Positions 1 to 7,048 of a stretch of 17,844 nucleotides of DNA are shown piece by piece. This stretch comes from Lachnospiraceae bacterium (GTDB lineage Bacteria > Bacillota > Clostridia > Lachnospirales > Lachnospiraceae). Location: the NCBI GenBank assembly GCA_900769175.1, contig CAAGFP010000035.1, forward strand, positions 1-17,844, given 5' to 3'. Within the stretch, counting starts at the first letter, position 1. Every line of letters starts with the position of its first letter. The translations under genes and the position numbers were made by a program. The notes beneath the pieces are model-generated. The model made no database searches, was not told the DNA's origin, and was given only the letters and a program-made list of their open reading frames with translations.

Positions 1-27
1 AGAACACAGTTAAGATTAATATAAGCT

Positions 28-56
28 TTGACAGTTTGGAAATAAAAATGTAAAAT
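28..56 (+). promoter_or_regulatory. Candidate distal sigma-A promoter of the heat-shock operon
   Basis: TTGACA at 28-33 is followed by a 17-base spacer and TAAAAT at 51-56, giving 6/6 and 5/6 matches to the vegetative consensus. It points toward hrcA, about 200 bases upstream. Transcripts from here would carry the second promoter and the CIRCE in their leader, so bound HrcA could act as a roadblock. It could instead serve a short RNA. Bases 1-150 contain no coding sequence I can support. Confidence 0.5.
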
Positions 57-150
57 ACAAGAAAAATCAAATCGAATCTGAATATCTTAGGGTATCTCTA
101 ACTATTTCCAACTGACAGCAAATTTACTCCATCAATCTTTGATAAAACTG

Positions 151-179
151 TTGACATATTTTATGGATAGTGATAGATT
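151..179 (+). promoter_or_regulatory. Sigma-A promoter of hrcA-grpE-dnaK-dnaJ
   Basis: TTGACA at 151-156, a 17-base spacer and TAGATT at 174-179 (4/6 match to TATAAT). The expected start point is near 186, about 8 bases before the CIRCE operator. This is the usual arrangement for HrcA-repressed operons, so I take it as the main heat-inducible promoter. Confidence 0.7.
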
Positions 180-193
180 ATGAGATGAAGATG

Positions 194-220
194 TTAGCAC
201 TCTTAATTAACGAGTGCTAA
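194..220 (+). promoter_or_regulatory. CIRCE operator (HrcA binding site)
   Basis: TTAGCACTC at 194-202 and GAGTGCTAA at 212-220 are perfect 9-base inverted arms separated by 9 bases. This matches the classical CIRCE consensus exactly. HrcA, encoded just downstream, binds this element and represses the operon, with GroEL helping to keep it active, as established in Bacillus. The location just after the predicted transcription start fits repression of all four genes. Confidence 0.98.
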
Positions 221-242
221 CAAACAAAAAAGAGGAAGCCGG

Positions 243-250
243 AAGGAGGA
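243..250 (+). promoter_or_regulatory. Ribosome binding site that fixes the hrcA start
   Basis: AAGGAGGA at 243-250 lies 6 bases before the GTG at 256. The frame is open back to another GTG at 214, but that codon is inside the right arm of the CIRCE and has no Shine-Dalgarno. The 256 start also gives the normal HrcA N-terminus (xELDERKMKILHAI). Confidence 0.9.
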
Positions 251-255
251 TTTAC

Positions 256-1299
256 GTGGAACTTGATGAGAGAAAAATGAAAATTTTACATGCAATAATC
301 CGTAATTACCTAGAATCCGGTGAACCGGTAGGAAGCAGAACCATTTCGAAATATACGGATTTGAACTTGAGTTCAGCAACGATTCGAAATGAAATGGCAG
401 ATTTGGAAGAACTTGGTTACATTCTTCAGCCGCATACTTCTGCAGGACGTATTCCTTCCGACAAAGGTTACAGATTTTATGTGGACAGTCTGATGTCAGA
501 GAATGAACGCCAGGTGGAAGAACTGAAAGAAATGCTTGTTGAAAAAGAAGAGAAAATGGACCATCTTTTGAAACAGGTTGCGAAAGTCCTTGCGGTGAAT
601 ACGAATTATGCTACAATGGTATCTGCTCCGCGCTGCCAGAAAAACAAACTGAAATTCATCCAGTTATCGAGAGTGGATGAAAGACATATTCTTGCAGTTA
701 TTGTAAGTGAAGGAAATGTGATTAAAAACAGCATGATTGAAGTCCAGAAGGAATTAAATGATGAAACCATGCTGAAACTGAATATTCTTTTGAATACACA
801 TTTAAATGGTCTTGCCGTGGAAGAAATCAATTTAGGAATGATTACAAATATCAAACAACAGGCAGGAATTTACGGAACGATAATCGGAGAAGTAATTGAT
901 GCAGTTGCGGAAACCATTAAAGAAGATGAAGATTTGGAAATCTATACCAGCGGAGCGAATAATATTTTTAAATATCCGGAACTTGCGGAACATGAGTTGG
1001 CGAGTGAACTGATTACGGCATTTGAAGAAAAACAGATTTTATCCAGACTTGCTGAAGCATCCCAGGAGGATGATGACCGGAATGAAATCAAGGTTTATAT
1101 CGGAGAGGAATCACCGGTTACAAATATGAAAGACTGCAGTATTGTGACTGCGAATTATGAACTGGGTGACGGAATGCGTGGAACGATCGGCATTATCGGA
1201 CCGAAACGAATGGATTATGAGAAAGTGGTCGGAACGCTAAAGACCATTAAGGTTCAGCTTGATTCCATGTATCAAAAAAAAGACTTTGACGAAGAATAA
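256..1299 (+). CDS. hrcA: Heat-inducible transcription repressor HrcA
   Basis: HrcA is the DNA-binding repressor of the class I heat-shock genes and recognises the CIRCE at 194-220. From the GTG at 256 the product is 347 residues, the usual size for the family. The N-terminus is a winged-helix domain (about residues 1-80) containing ESGEPVGSRTI, LSSATIRNEMADLEELGYI and HTSAGRIPSDKGYRFYVD, which are strong family signatures. A GAF-like middle and C-terminal dimerisation region follows, ending in the typical MRGTIGIIGPKRMDYEKV block. It is the first gene of the operon and so should be autoregulated. The gap to grpE is 152 bases and contains a tandem duplication. Nothing suggests truncation. Confidence 0.97.
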   Translation: MELDERKMKILHAIIRNYLESGEPVGSRTISKYTDLNLSSATIRNEMADLEELGYILQPHTSAGRIPSDKGYRFYVDSLMSENERQVEELKEMLVEKEEKMDHLLKQVAKVLAVNTNYATMVSAPRCQKNKLKFIQLSRVDERHILAVIVSEGNVIKNSMIEVQKELNDETMLKLNILLNTHLNGLAVEEINLGMITNIKQQAGIYGTIIGEVIDAVAETIKEDEDLEIYTSGANNIFKYPELAEHELASELITAFEEKQILSRLAEASQEDDDRNEIKVYIGEESPVTNMKDCSIVTANYELGDGMRGTIGIIGPKRMDYEKVVGTLKTIKVQLDSMYQKKDFDEE

Positions 1300-1347
1300 A
1301 AGAAAAGAATATAAAAAGCAGAATCAAACAGAACAAAAATCGGTAAA

Positions 1348-1419
1348 AGTTCCACAGAAAGAGAAGACAACAGATTTAAAAACGATATAAGTACCACAGA
1401 AAGAGAAGACAACAGATTT
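1348..1419 (+). repeat. 42-bp tandem duplication between hrcA and grpE
   Basis: A 26-base sequence starting CCACAGAAAGAGAAGACAAC is present identically at 1352-1377 and 1394-1419, offset by 42 bases. Including flanks at 1348 and 1390 it is 30 bases with one mismatch. A degenerate third partial unit (ATAACAGACAGAAAGG) follows near 1436-1451 and supplies the grpE ribosome binding region. No hairpin or terminator is evident. The stretch is purine-rich and in the transcribed spacer of the operon. Function is unknown. Confidence 0.9.
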
Positions 1420-1451
1420 TAAGCAGAATATAAGAATAACAGACAGAAAGG

Positions 1452-2177
1452 ATGAATAAATTGTCAGCTAAAAAGAAAAGTAAAACAAAAGAGAACATGA
1501 ATCTGAATGCAGAAGAAGCGATGAATGAAGGCAATTGCGAAGAAACAACGAAAACGGAAAAAAACTGCGATGCCGGAAATGAAAATGCAGAGTGCAATCA
1601 GGAGGCTGCAGACGGAATGGATGAATGCAATCAGGAGAATGCAGATGTGAAATCCGAAGAGACAGCAGGTGCGGATAGCGAATCAGACTCCGATGATTCC
1701 AAAGCACAGGATGATAAGAAAGAAGAGAACACCAAAAAGGATCCGAAACAGGAGCGAATTGACGAACTCGAAGATAAAGTCAAAAGACAGCTTGCAGAGT
1801 TTGATAATTTCCGTAAGCGCTCCGAGAAGGAAAAAGAGACAATGTTTGAATCCGGAGCAAGGAGTGTAATTGAAAAACTTCTCCCGATTATTGATAATTT
1901 CGAAAGAGGTCTTGCTTCCGTGAAGGAAGAAGAAAAAGACAGCCCTCATGTTGAAGGAATGAACATGATTTATAAACAACTCATGACAGAACTTGAGAAA
2001 ATTGATGTGAAACCGATTGAGGCTGTAGGATGTGAATTCAATCCTGATTTCCACAATGCAATCATGCAGGTGGAAAGCGATGAATATGAAAGCGGAGTCA
2101 TTGCGCAGGAATTGTTAAAAGGCTATACGTATCGCGATACCGTGGTTCGCCACAGTATGGTTGCGGTTGTATCATAA
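1452..2177 (+). CDS. grpE: GrpE, nucleotide exchange factor for DnaK
   Basis: GrpE releases ADP from DnaK and so drives its chaperone cycle in the cytoplasm. The coiled-coil begins near residue 100 (ERIDELEDKVKRQLAEFDNF) and continues into LLPIIDNFERGL. The C-terminal beta domain has FNPDFHNAI (196-204), LLKGYTYRD and VVRHSMVAV, which are diagnostic. The first ~100 residues are a Lys-rich start followed by an acidic, low-complexity tail with cysteines at 29, 39, 48 and 59, longer than usual for GrpE. The ATG at 1452 abuts its only Shine-Dalgarno (AAAGGA at 1447-1452), leaving no spacing. The in-frame TTG at 1461 sits 8 bases from that site and is the more likely true start, so the coordinates given are the outer bound. 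It is followed 29 bases later by dnaK. Confidence 0.95.
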   Translation: MNKLSAKKKSKTKENMNLNAEEAMNEGNCEETTKTEKNCDAGNENAECNQEAADGMDECNQENADVKSEETAGADSESDSDDSKAQDDKKEENTKKDPKQERIDELEDKVKRQLAEFDNFRKRSEKEKETMFESGARSVIEKLLPIIDNFERGLASVKEEEKDSPHVEGMNMIYKQLMTELEKIDVKPIEAVGCEFNPDFHNAIMQVESDEYESGVIAQELLKGYTYRDTVVRHSMVAVVS

Positions 2178-2206
2178 AATGATTTTTATATAGGAGGATA
2201 AATACA

Positions 2207-4075
2207 ATGGGTAAAATTATTGGTATTGATTTAGGAACAACAAACAGCTGTGTGGCTGTTATGGAAGGTGGTCAGCCCACCGTTATTGCGAACACGGAAG
2301 GAATGAGAACAACTCCCTCTGTTGTAGCATTTACAAAGAATGGAGACAGACTTGTCGGAGAAGCAGCAAAACGTCAGGCAGTAACCAATGCGGATAAGAC
2401 CATCTCTTCCATTAAGAGAGATATGGGTACCGACCATGGCAGAACCATCGACGGAAAGAAGTACTCTCCTCAGCAGATTTCTGCAATGATTCTTCAGAAA
2501 TTGAAATCGGATGCAGAAGGATATCTGGGAGAAAAAGTGACAGAAGCAGTTATCACCGTTCCTGCATATTTCAATGATGCTCAAAGACAGGCAACCAAGG
2601 ATGCAGGTAAGATTGCAGGACTGGACGTAAAGCGTATCATCAACGAGCCTACCGCAGCAGCACTTGCTTACGGTCTTGATAATGAAAAAGAGCAGATTAT
2701 CATGGTTTATGACTTGGGTGGCGGTACATTCGATGTTTCCATTATTGAAATTGGTGACGGTATCATCGAAGTACGTGCAACGGCCGGAGATAACAGACTT
2801 GGTGGCGATGATTTCGACCAGAAAATCACAGATTATATTATCTCCGAATTCAAAAAACAGGAAGGAATTGATCTTTCTAATGATAAAATGGCTCTTCAGC
2901 GTATCAGAGAGGCTGCTGAAAAGGCGAAGAAGGAATTATCGACCGCAACAACTTCCGATATTAACCTTCCTTACCTGACCGCTACTCCGGAAGGACCGAA
3001 ACACTTCGAAATGTCTCTTACAAGAGCAAAATTCGATGAATTGACACACGAACTCGTAGAAAGAACCGCAGGACCCGTACAGAGAGCATTACAGGATGCA
3101 GGTTTATCTGCAAGCGAACTTTCCAAGGTATTATTAGTCGGTGGTTCAACACGTATTCCTGCAGTTCAGGATAAAGTAAAACAGTTAACAGGACATGAAC
3201 CCAGCAAGTCATTAAATCCCGATGAATGCGTTGCACTCGGTGCTTCCATTCAGGGTGGTAAACTTGCAGGAGATGCCGGCGCAGGTGAAATCCTTCTTCT
3301 GGATGTTACCCCTCTTTCACTTGCAATTGAAACCATGGGTGGTGTTGCAACCAAGTTGATTGAAAGAAATACAACAATCCCTGTAAAGAAGAGTCAGGTA
3401 TTCTCTACTGCAGCTGATAATCAGACCGCAGTTGATATCAATGTTGTACAGGGTGAAAGACAGTTCGCCAGAGACAACAAGTCCTTAGGACAGTTCAGAC
3501 TGGATGGTATTCCTCCTGCAAGAAGAGGTGTGCCTCAGATTGAAGTTACCTTTGATATTGATGCAAACGGTATTGTAAATGTATCTGCAAAGGATCTTGG
3601 CACCGGAAAAGAACAGCATATTACCATTACCGCAGGTTCTAACATGTCAGATGAAGACATCGAAAAAGCTGTAAAGGAAGCTCAGGAATTTGAAGCTCAG
3701 GATAAGAAGAAGAAAGAAGCAATTGATACCAGAAACGAAGCAGATTCCATGGTATTCCAGACAGAAAAAGCGCTCAATGAAGTAGGAGATAAAATTTCCG
3801 ACTCCGAAAAGAGCGAACTTCAGGCTGAACTTGATAATGTAAAAGCAATCCTTGAAGAGACCAAAGACAGAGAAATGACAGAAGACGAAGTAGACCGTCT
3901 GAAAGCTGCAAAAGAAAAGATGATGGAAAAAGCACAGGGTCTTTTCACAAAGATGTATGAAGGTATGCAGGGCGCAGCCGGTGCAGGACCTGATATGAAT
4001 CAGTATTCTGACGCATCTGCGACGAATAATACAAGTTCCGGAGAAGAATTCACCGGAGATTACAGAGAAGTATAA
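2207..4075 (+). CDS. dnaK: Chaperone DnaK (Hsp70)
   Basis: DnaK is the ATP-dependent Hsp70 that binds exposed hydrophobic peptides, cycling with DnaJ and GrpE. The 622-residue product has all Hsp70 signatures: IGIDLGTTNSCVAV (5-18), INEPTAAALAYGL (145-157), YDLGGGTFDVSII (168-180) and LLVGGSTRIPAVQ (309-321). The interdomain linker is LLLDVTPLSL (363-372), then the substrate-binding beta domain and the helical lid to about 580. A Gly/Ala/Asn-rich tail ends GDYREV. The nucleotide-binding domain lacks the extra ~20-25 residues seen after residue ~75 in Gram-negative DnaK, as expected for Firmicutes. AGGAGG at 2192-2197 lies 9 bases before ATG. No separate promoter is visible, so it is expected to be transcribed from the CIRCE-controlled promoter. 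Confidence 0.99.
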   Translation: MGKIIGIDLGTTNSCVAVMEGGQPTVIANTEGMRTTPSVVAFTKNGDRLVGEAAKRQAVTNADKTISSIKRDMGTDHGRTIDGKKYSPQQISAMILQKLKSDAEGYLGEKVTEAVITVPAYFNDAQRQATKDAGKIAGLDVKRIINEPTAAALAYGLDNEKEQIIMVYDLGGGTFDVSIIEIGDGIIEVRATAGDNRLGGDDFDQKITDYIISEFKKQEGIDLSNDKMALQRIREAAEKAKKELSTATTSDINLPYLTATPEGPKHFEMSLTRAKFDELTHELVERTAGPVQRALQDAGLSASELSKVLLVGGSTRIPAVQDKVKQLTGHEPSKSLNPDECVALGASIQGGKLAGDAGAGEILLLDVTPLSLAIETMGGVATKLIERNTTIPVKKSQVFSTAADNQTAVDINVVQGERQFARDNKSLGQFRLDGIPPARRGVPQIEVTFDIDANGIVNVSAKDLGTGKEQHITITAGSNMSDEDIEKAVKEAQEFEAQDKKKKEAIDTRNEADSMVFQTEKALNEVGDKISDSEKSELQAELDNVKAILEETKDREMTEDEVDRLKAAKEKMMEKAQGLFTKMYEGMQGAAGAGPDMNQYSDASATNNTSSGEEFTGDYREV

Positions 4076-4088
4076 TTAGAGGTTTGTT

Positions 4089-5252
4089 ATGGCTGAACAG
4101 AAAAGGGACTATTACGAAGTCCTCGGAGTAGACAGAAATGCCGATGAGGCAGCAATTAAAAAAGCATACAGAGCTTTGGCAAAGAAGTATCATCCGGATA
4201 TGAATCCGGATGATCCCTCTGCGGAGGCAAAGTTTAAAGAGGCAAGTGAGGCATATGCCGTATTAAGCGACCCGGATAAAAAACGTCAGTACGACCAATA
4301 TGGTCATGCTGCATTTGAACAGGGTGCCGGTGGCGGTGGCTTTGATTATTCATCTGCTGATTTCAGCGATATTTTCAGTGAGATGTTTGGCTTTGGCGAT
4401 ATCTTTGGAGGCGGAAGACGGTCTTCAAGGGATAATGGTCCGTCAAGAGGCTCCGATGTAATCGTTTCCGTAAGAATTACCTTTGAAGAGGCAGTATTCG
4501 GTGTCGAAAAAGAGATTGAAGTAAATTCCAAAGAAGAATGTAAATCCTGTAACGGTTCAGGAGCGAGAAAGGGCACATATCCGGAGACCTGCCCGAATTG
4601 TAAGGGAAAAGGTCAGGTTGTGGTTTCCACCAATTCCATCTTTGGACAGATTCGTTCTGTACAGCCCTGCCGTGAGTGTGGTGGAAAAGGTAAAATCATC
4701 AAAGAAAAATGCCCGGATTGTAAAGGAAGCGGTTTCATTACCGTCAAAAAACGTTATGCAGTCAGATTCCCTGCCGGTATCGATACGAACGGACTGGCAG
4801 CAAGAATTCCCGGAAAAGGAGAACCCGGAACGAATGGTGGTCCGAGAGGCGATATTTGCGTGCGTGCCGTTGTTTCCAAACATCCGATTTTCCAGAGAAA
4901 CGAATATGATATTTATTCAACAGTATCCCTGCCATTCAGTGTAGCGGCACTTGGAGGCGAAATATATATTGACACCGTGGATGGAAAAACCGCCTATGAA
5001 GTGAAAGCCGGAACCCAGACGGATACGACCGTAAGGCTGAAAGGAAAGGGTGTTCCCACACTTCGAAATAAAGAGGTCAGAGGCGATCATTACGTGAAGC
5101 TGGTTGTGAATGTACCGACCCGCTTATCAAATGAAGCGAAAGAAGCGCTTAAAGCATTTGATGCGGCATCGGGTGATTATCTGAATGCAACCCAAAAAGA
5201 TGATAAATCCTCGTCAAAAGATAAGAAAAAGAAAAAAGGTTTATTTGGATAA
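4089..5252 (+). CDS. dnaJ: Chaperone DnaJ (type I Hsp40)
   Basis: DnaJ delivers substrates to DnaK and stimulates its ATPase. The J domain (about 5-70) has the invariant HPD at 35-37 within KKYHPDMNPDD. A Gly/Phe-rich region (about 79-110) follows. The zinc domain has all four CxxCxGxG repeats: CKSCNGSG (151), CPNCKGKG (168), CRECGGKG (194) and CPDCKGSG (208). The C-terminal substrate-binding beta domains run to about 345. The last ~20 residues are Lys/Ser rich (DDKSSSKDKKKKKGLFG), a basic tail that ordinary DnaJ proteins do not need. Length 387 is normal for type I. It starts 13 bases after dnaK with AGAGG at 4078-4082, and an intrinsic terminator follows 19 bases after its stop, making it the last gene of the operon. 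Confidence 0.99.
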   Translation: MAEQKRDYYEVLGVDRNADEAAIKKAYRALAKKYHPDMNPDDPSAEAKFKEASEAYAVLSDPDKKRQYDQYGHAAFEQGAGGGGFDYSSADFSDIFSEMFGFGDIFGGGRRSSRDNGPSRGSDVIVSVRITFEEAVFGVEKEIEVNSKEECKSCNGSGARKGTYPETCPNCKGKGQVVVSTNSIFGQIRSVQPCRECGGKGKIIKEKCPDCKGSGFITVKKRYAVRFPAGIDTNGLAARIPGKGEPGTNGGPRGDICVRAVVSKHPIFQRNEYDIYSTVSLPFSVAALGGEIYIDTVDGKTAYEVKAGTQTDTTVRLKGKGVPTLRNKEVRGDHYVKLVVNVPTRLSNEAKEALKAFDAASGDYLNATQKDDKSSSKDKKKKKGLFG

Positions 5253-5271
5253 ACATATTTGAATGGATACG

Positions 5272-5300
5272 AAGGAGTCACATGCGTGGCTCCTTTTTGT
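5272..5300 (+). terminator. Intrinsic terminator of the hrcA-grpE-dnaK-dnaJ operon
   Basis: GGAGTCAC (5274-5281) pairs with GTGGCTCC (5286-5293) through 8 base pairs including one G-U, with an ATGC loop. The flanking AA/TT pairs extend the stem. TTTTTGTT follows directly at 5294-5301. It lies 19 bases beyond the dnaJ stop. Confidence 0.9.
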
Positions 5301-5390
5301 TCCATAGGAAATTCCTTCGAATTTTCTATGGAATAAAAACGCTCCGCTGTGGATGCGCACTCAACGTGAGAATCTTGTAAAATAGTGCGC
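5300..5390. repeat. Hairpin-rich intergenic element, possible dispersed repeat
   Basis: Two inverted repeats sit side by side. The first is a 15-bp stem: 5300-5314 (TTCCATAGGAAATTC) with 5319-5333 (GAATTTTCTATGGAA), one G-U pair, loop CTTC. The second is GCGCACT at 5355-5361 with AGTGCGC at 5384-5390, loop of 22 bases. Between them is a GC-rich stretch starting CGCTCCGCTGTGG. The first stem is followed by AATAAAAA rather than a T-run, so it is not a good second terminator on the + strand. On the opposite strand the run would begin TTTTTATT only before the stem. The compact, structured form resembles small intergenic repeat families. Membership of a family cannot be shown from one copy. Confidence 0.55.
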
Positions 5391-5394
5391 TTAT

Positions 5395-5425
5395 ACTTTT
5401 CAAAAGTTGCTAATTGGAGTATGAT
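5395..5425 (+). promoter_or_regulatory. Candidate promoter and overlapping palindrome for the MATE gene
   Basis: TTTTCA at 5397-5402 (4/6 to TTGACA), a 17-base spacer and TATGAT at 5420-5425 (5/6 to TATAAT) form a plausible sigma-A promoter about 65 bases before the MATE start codon. A perfect palindrome, ACTTTT-C-AAAAGT at 5395-5407, covers the -35 box and could be an operator. This is inferred from sequence only. No regulator gene is adjacent. Confidence 0.4.
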
Positions 5426-5490
5426 AAAAATGAGTAATTGTGTTTTTCATGCAGGGAAATACATGAGAACACAAAAGAATAGGATTTAAA

Positions 5491-6927
5491 ATGTATAAAA
5501 AATTAAAAATTGAAGAAAAGGTAAAGTGGTCAGAATACCTGAAGCTTTTATTTGCGCTGGCTTTTCCGGTTGCGATGCAGAATCTTCTCACTACGACGGC
5601 AAGTATGGTGGACACGATTATGATCGGAAGCAGGGGGCAGCTTGCAGTCGGAGCGGTTGGTATCTGTTCACAGATTGGTTCCTTGTTCTTTTCAAGTTAT
5701 TGGGGATTTTCCTGCGCCTGTATGATGTTTTTGTCGCAGTACTGGGGAGAAAAAAACGAGAAGGGAATGAGTAAAACCATGGGACTGTCCTTTGTTTGCA
5801 TGCTTGGGATATCCCTGATTTTTGGTTCGATATGTGTATTTCGTCCGGATTTTATCCTTGGAATATATACAGACAAACAGAATATCATCCGCGAAGCAAT
5901 TCCCTATATGAGAATTGTCGGATTTGCTTATCCGCTTCAGGCAATGACGGTTTTGCTTGGAAATCTTTTGCGGGCAACGGAGCGGGTCAAGCCCTGCCTT
6001 TTCACATCCATCGTTTCATTGCTTGTTAATTTCTCCTTAAACTGGGTTTTGATTTACGGGCGGTTTGGAATGCCTAAGATGGGGGTTGCAGGAGCGGCGG
6101 TCGGAACGGTGGTTTCGAGCCTTGTAAGCGTTATATTAATTCTGTTTTTCCTGAAAATAACGAAGTGTGAGATAAAAATCCAATTTCGCGAAATATATCA
6201 TTTTAAAGGCTTTTTTAAAAACTATGTAAAAAAAGCATTCCCGATTCTTTGCAATGAGGTGCTCTACGGAATCGGTCAGATGATTATCAATGTCGTAATG
6301 GGGCATCAGGATGAAAATGCGATTGCGGCAATGACGGCATTTCGTGTGTGCGAGGGCTTTGTATTCGCATTTTTCGGAGGATTATCTACCGCGTCAAGCG
6401 TATCCATCGGGAAAGAAGTCGGAAGCGGACACCCGTTTCGTGCACTTAGTTTCGCCAAAAAAGCGGCATTGGCATGCCCGATCATTACTTTTGCAATTGT
6501 AGGAATTTGTTGCCTGATAAACCGGCCGCTCCTTGGCCTTTTTCATCTTGAGCCGCAGGCCATGACCTATGGAAAATATATGCTTTTGATATATCTGGTT
6601 TTCGGAACCATTCGGACCAGTAATTATATTATGAACGAAGGCTTTCGTGCCGGCGGAGAATCCATGTTTGGCGCGCTTGTTGAAACCGGATTTCTGTTTC
6701 TGATTTCCGTGCCTGCAACATGGGCGACGGGAATGATATTCAAGCTTCCTTTCCTGATTGTCTTTGGCTTCGTATACACCGATGAGATTATGCGTTTTAT
6801 TGTGGAAGTGATTTATCTCTTTAGCGGGAAATGGGTCAAGCCTGTAACAGATGTCGGAAAAGAAGCCTTACCTGCTTATTATGATAAAATGGGCATCCGC
6901 CCGAAAACGAAGAAAAGCCGCTCATAA
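5491..6927 (+). CDS. MATE family efflux transporter (NorM/DinF-like)
   Basis: The 478-residue product is a polytopic membrane protein with about twelve hydrophobic segments. It reads as a multidrug and toxin extrusion (MATE) transporter, which exports organic substrates in exchange for H+ or Na+. Family-like features are the first helix and loop (FALAFPVAMQNLL, then MVDTIMIGSRGQLAVGAVG) and the mid segment MRIVGFAYPLQAMTVLLGNLLRATERVK. A matching second half begins near KKAFPILCNEVLYGIGQM, so the two-bundle repeat is visible. The substrate cannot be told from sequence. AGGA at 5481-5484 lies 6 bases before ATG. It is separated from dnaJ by a terminator and its own likely promoter, and from recU by 121 bases with no hairpin I can support. 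Confidence 0.93.
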   Translation: MYKKLKIEEKVKWSEYLKLLFALAFPVAMQNLLTTTASMVDTIMIGSRGQLAVGAVGICSQIGSLFFSSYWGFSCACMMFLSQYWGEKNEKGMSKTMGLSFVCMLGISLIFGSICVFRPDFILGIYTDKQNIIREAIPYMRIVGFAYPLQAMTVLLGNLLRATERVKPCLFTSIVSLLVNFSLNWVLIYGRFGMPKMGVAGAAVGTVVSSLVSVILILFFLKITKCEIKIQFREIYHFKGFFKNYVKKAFPILCNEVLYGIGQMIINVVMGHQDENAIAAMTAFRVCEGFVFAFFGGLSTASSVSIGKEVGSGHPFRALSFAKKAALACPIITFAIVGICCLINRPLLGLFHLEPQAMTYGKYMLLIYLVFGTIRTSNYIMNEGFRAGGESMFGALVETGFLFLISVPATWATGMIFKLPFLIVFGFVYTDEIMRFIVEVIYLFSGKWVKPVTDVGKEALPAYYDKMGIRPKTKKSRS

Positions 6928-7048
6928 TTTTACAATAAAAAAGATGATTCGCCCAAATAGGTAGCGCCTGCTCGTGGAAATTTGAAAAGAATGAAAGAAC
7001 GTATCCTGCGCAATCCGGGTTTGAATCAGGAAAAAGGCAGAAAAAGAC

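Noticed and set aside
214..255. HrcA start at the upstream GTG (214)
   Set aside because: The codon is inside the CIRCE right arm, has no ribosome binding site, and would add 14 residues foreign to the family. The GTG at 256 has a strong site.
6928..7048. Terminator between the MATE gene and recU
   Set aside because: Only 3-4 bp complementary arms are visible and no T-run follows. Nothing supportable is seen in this gap.
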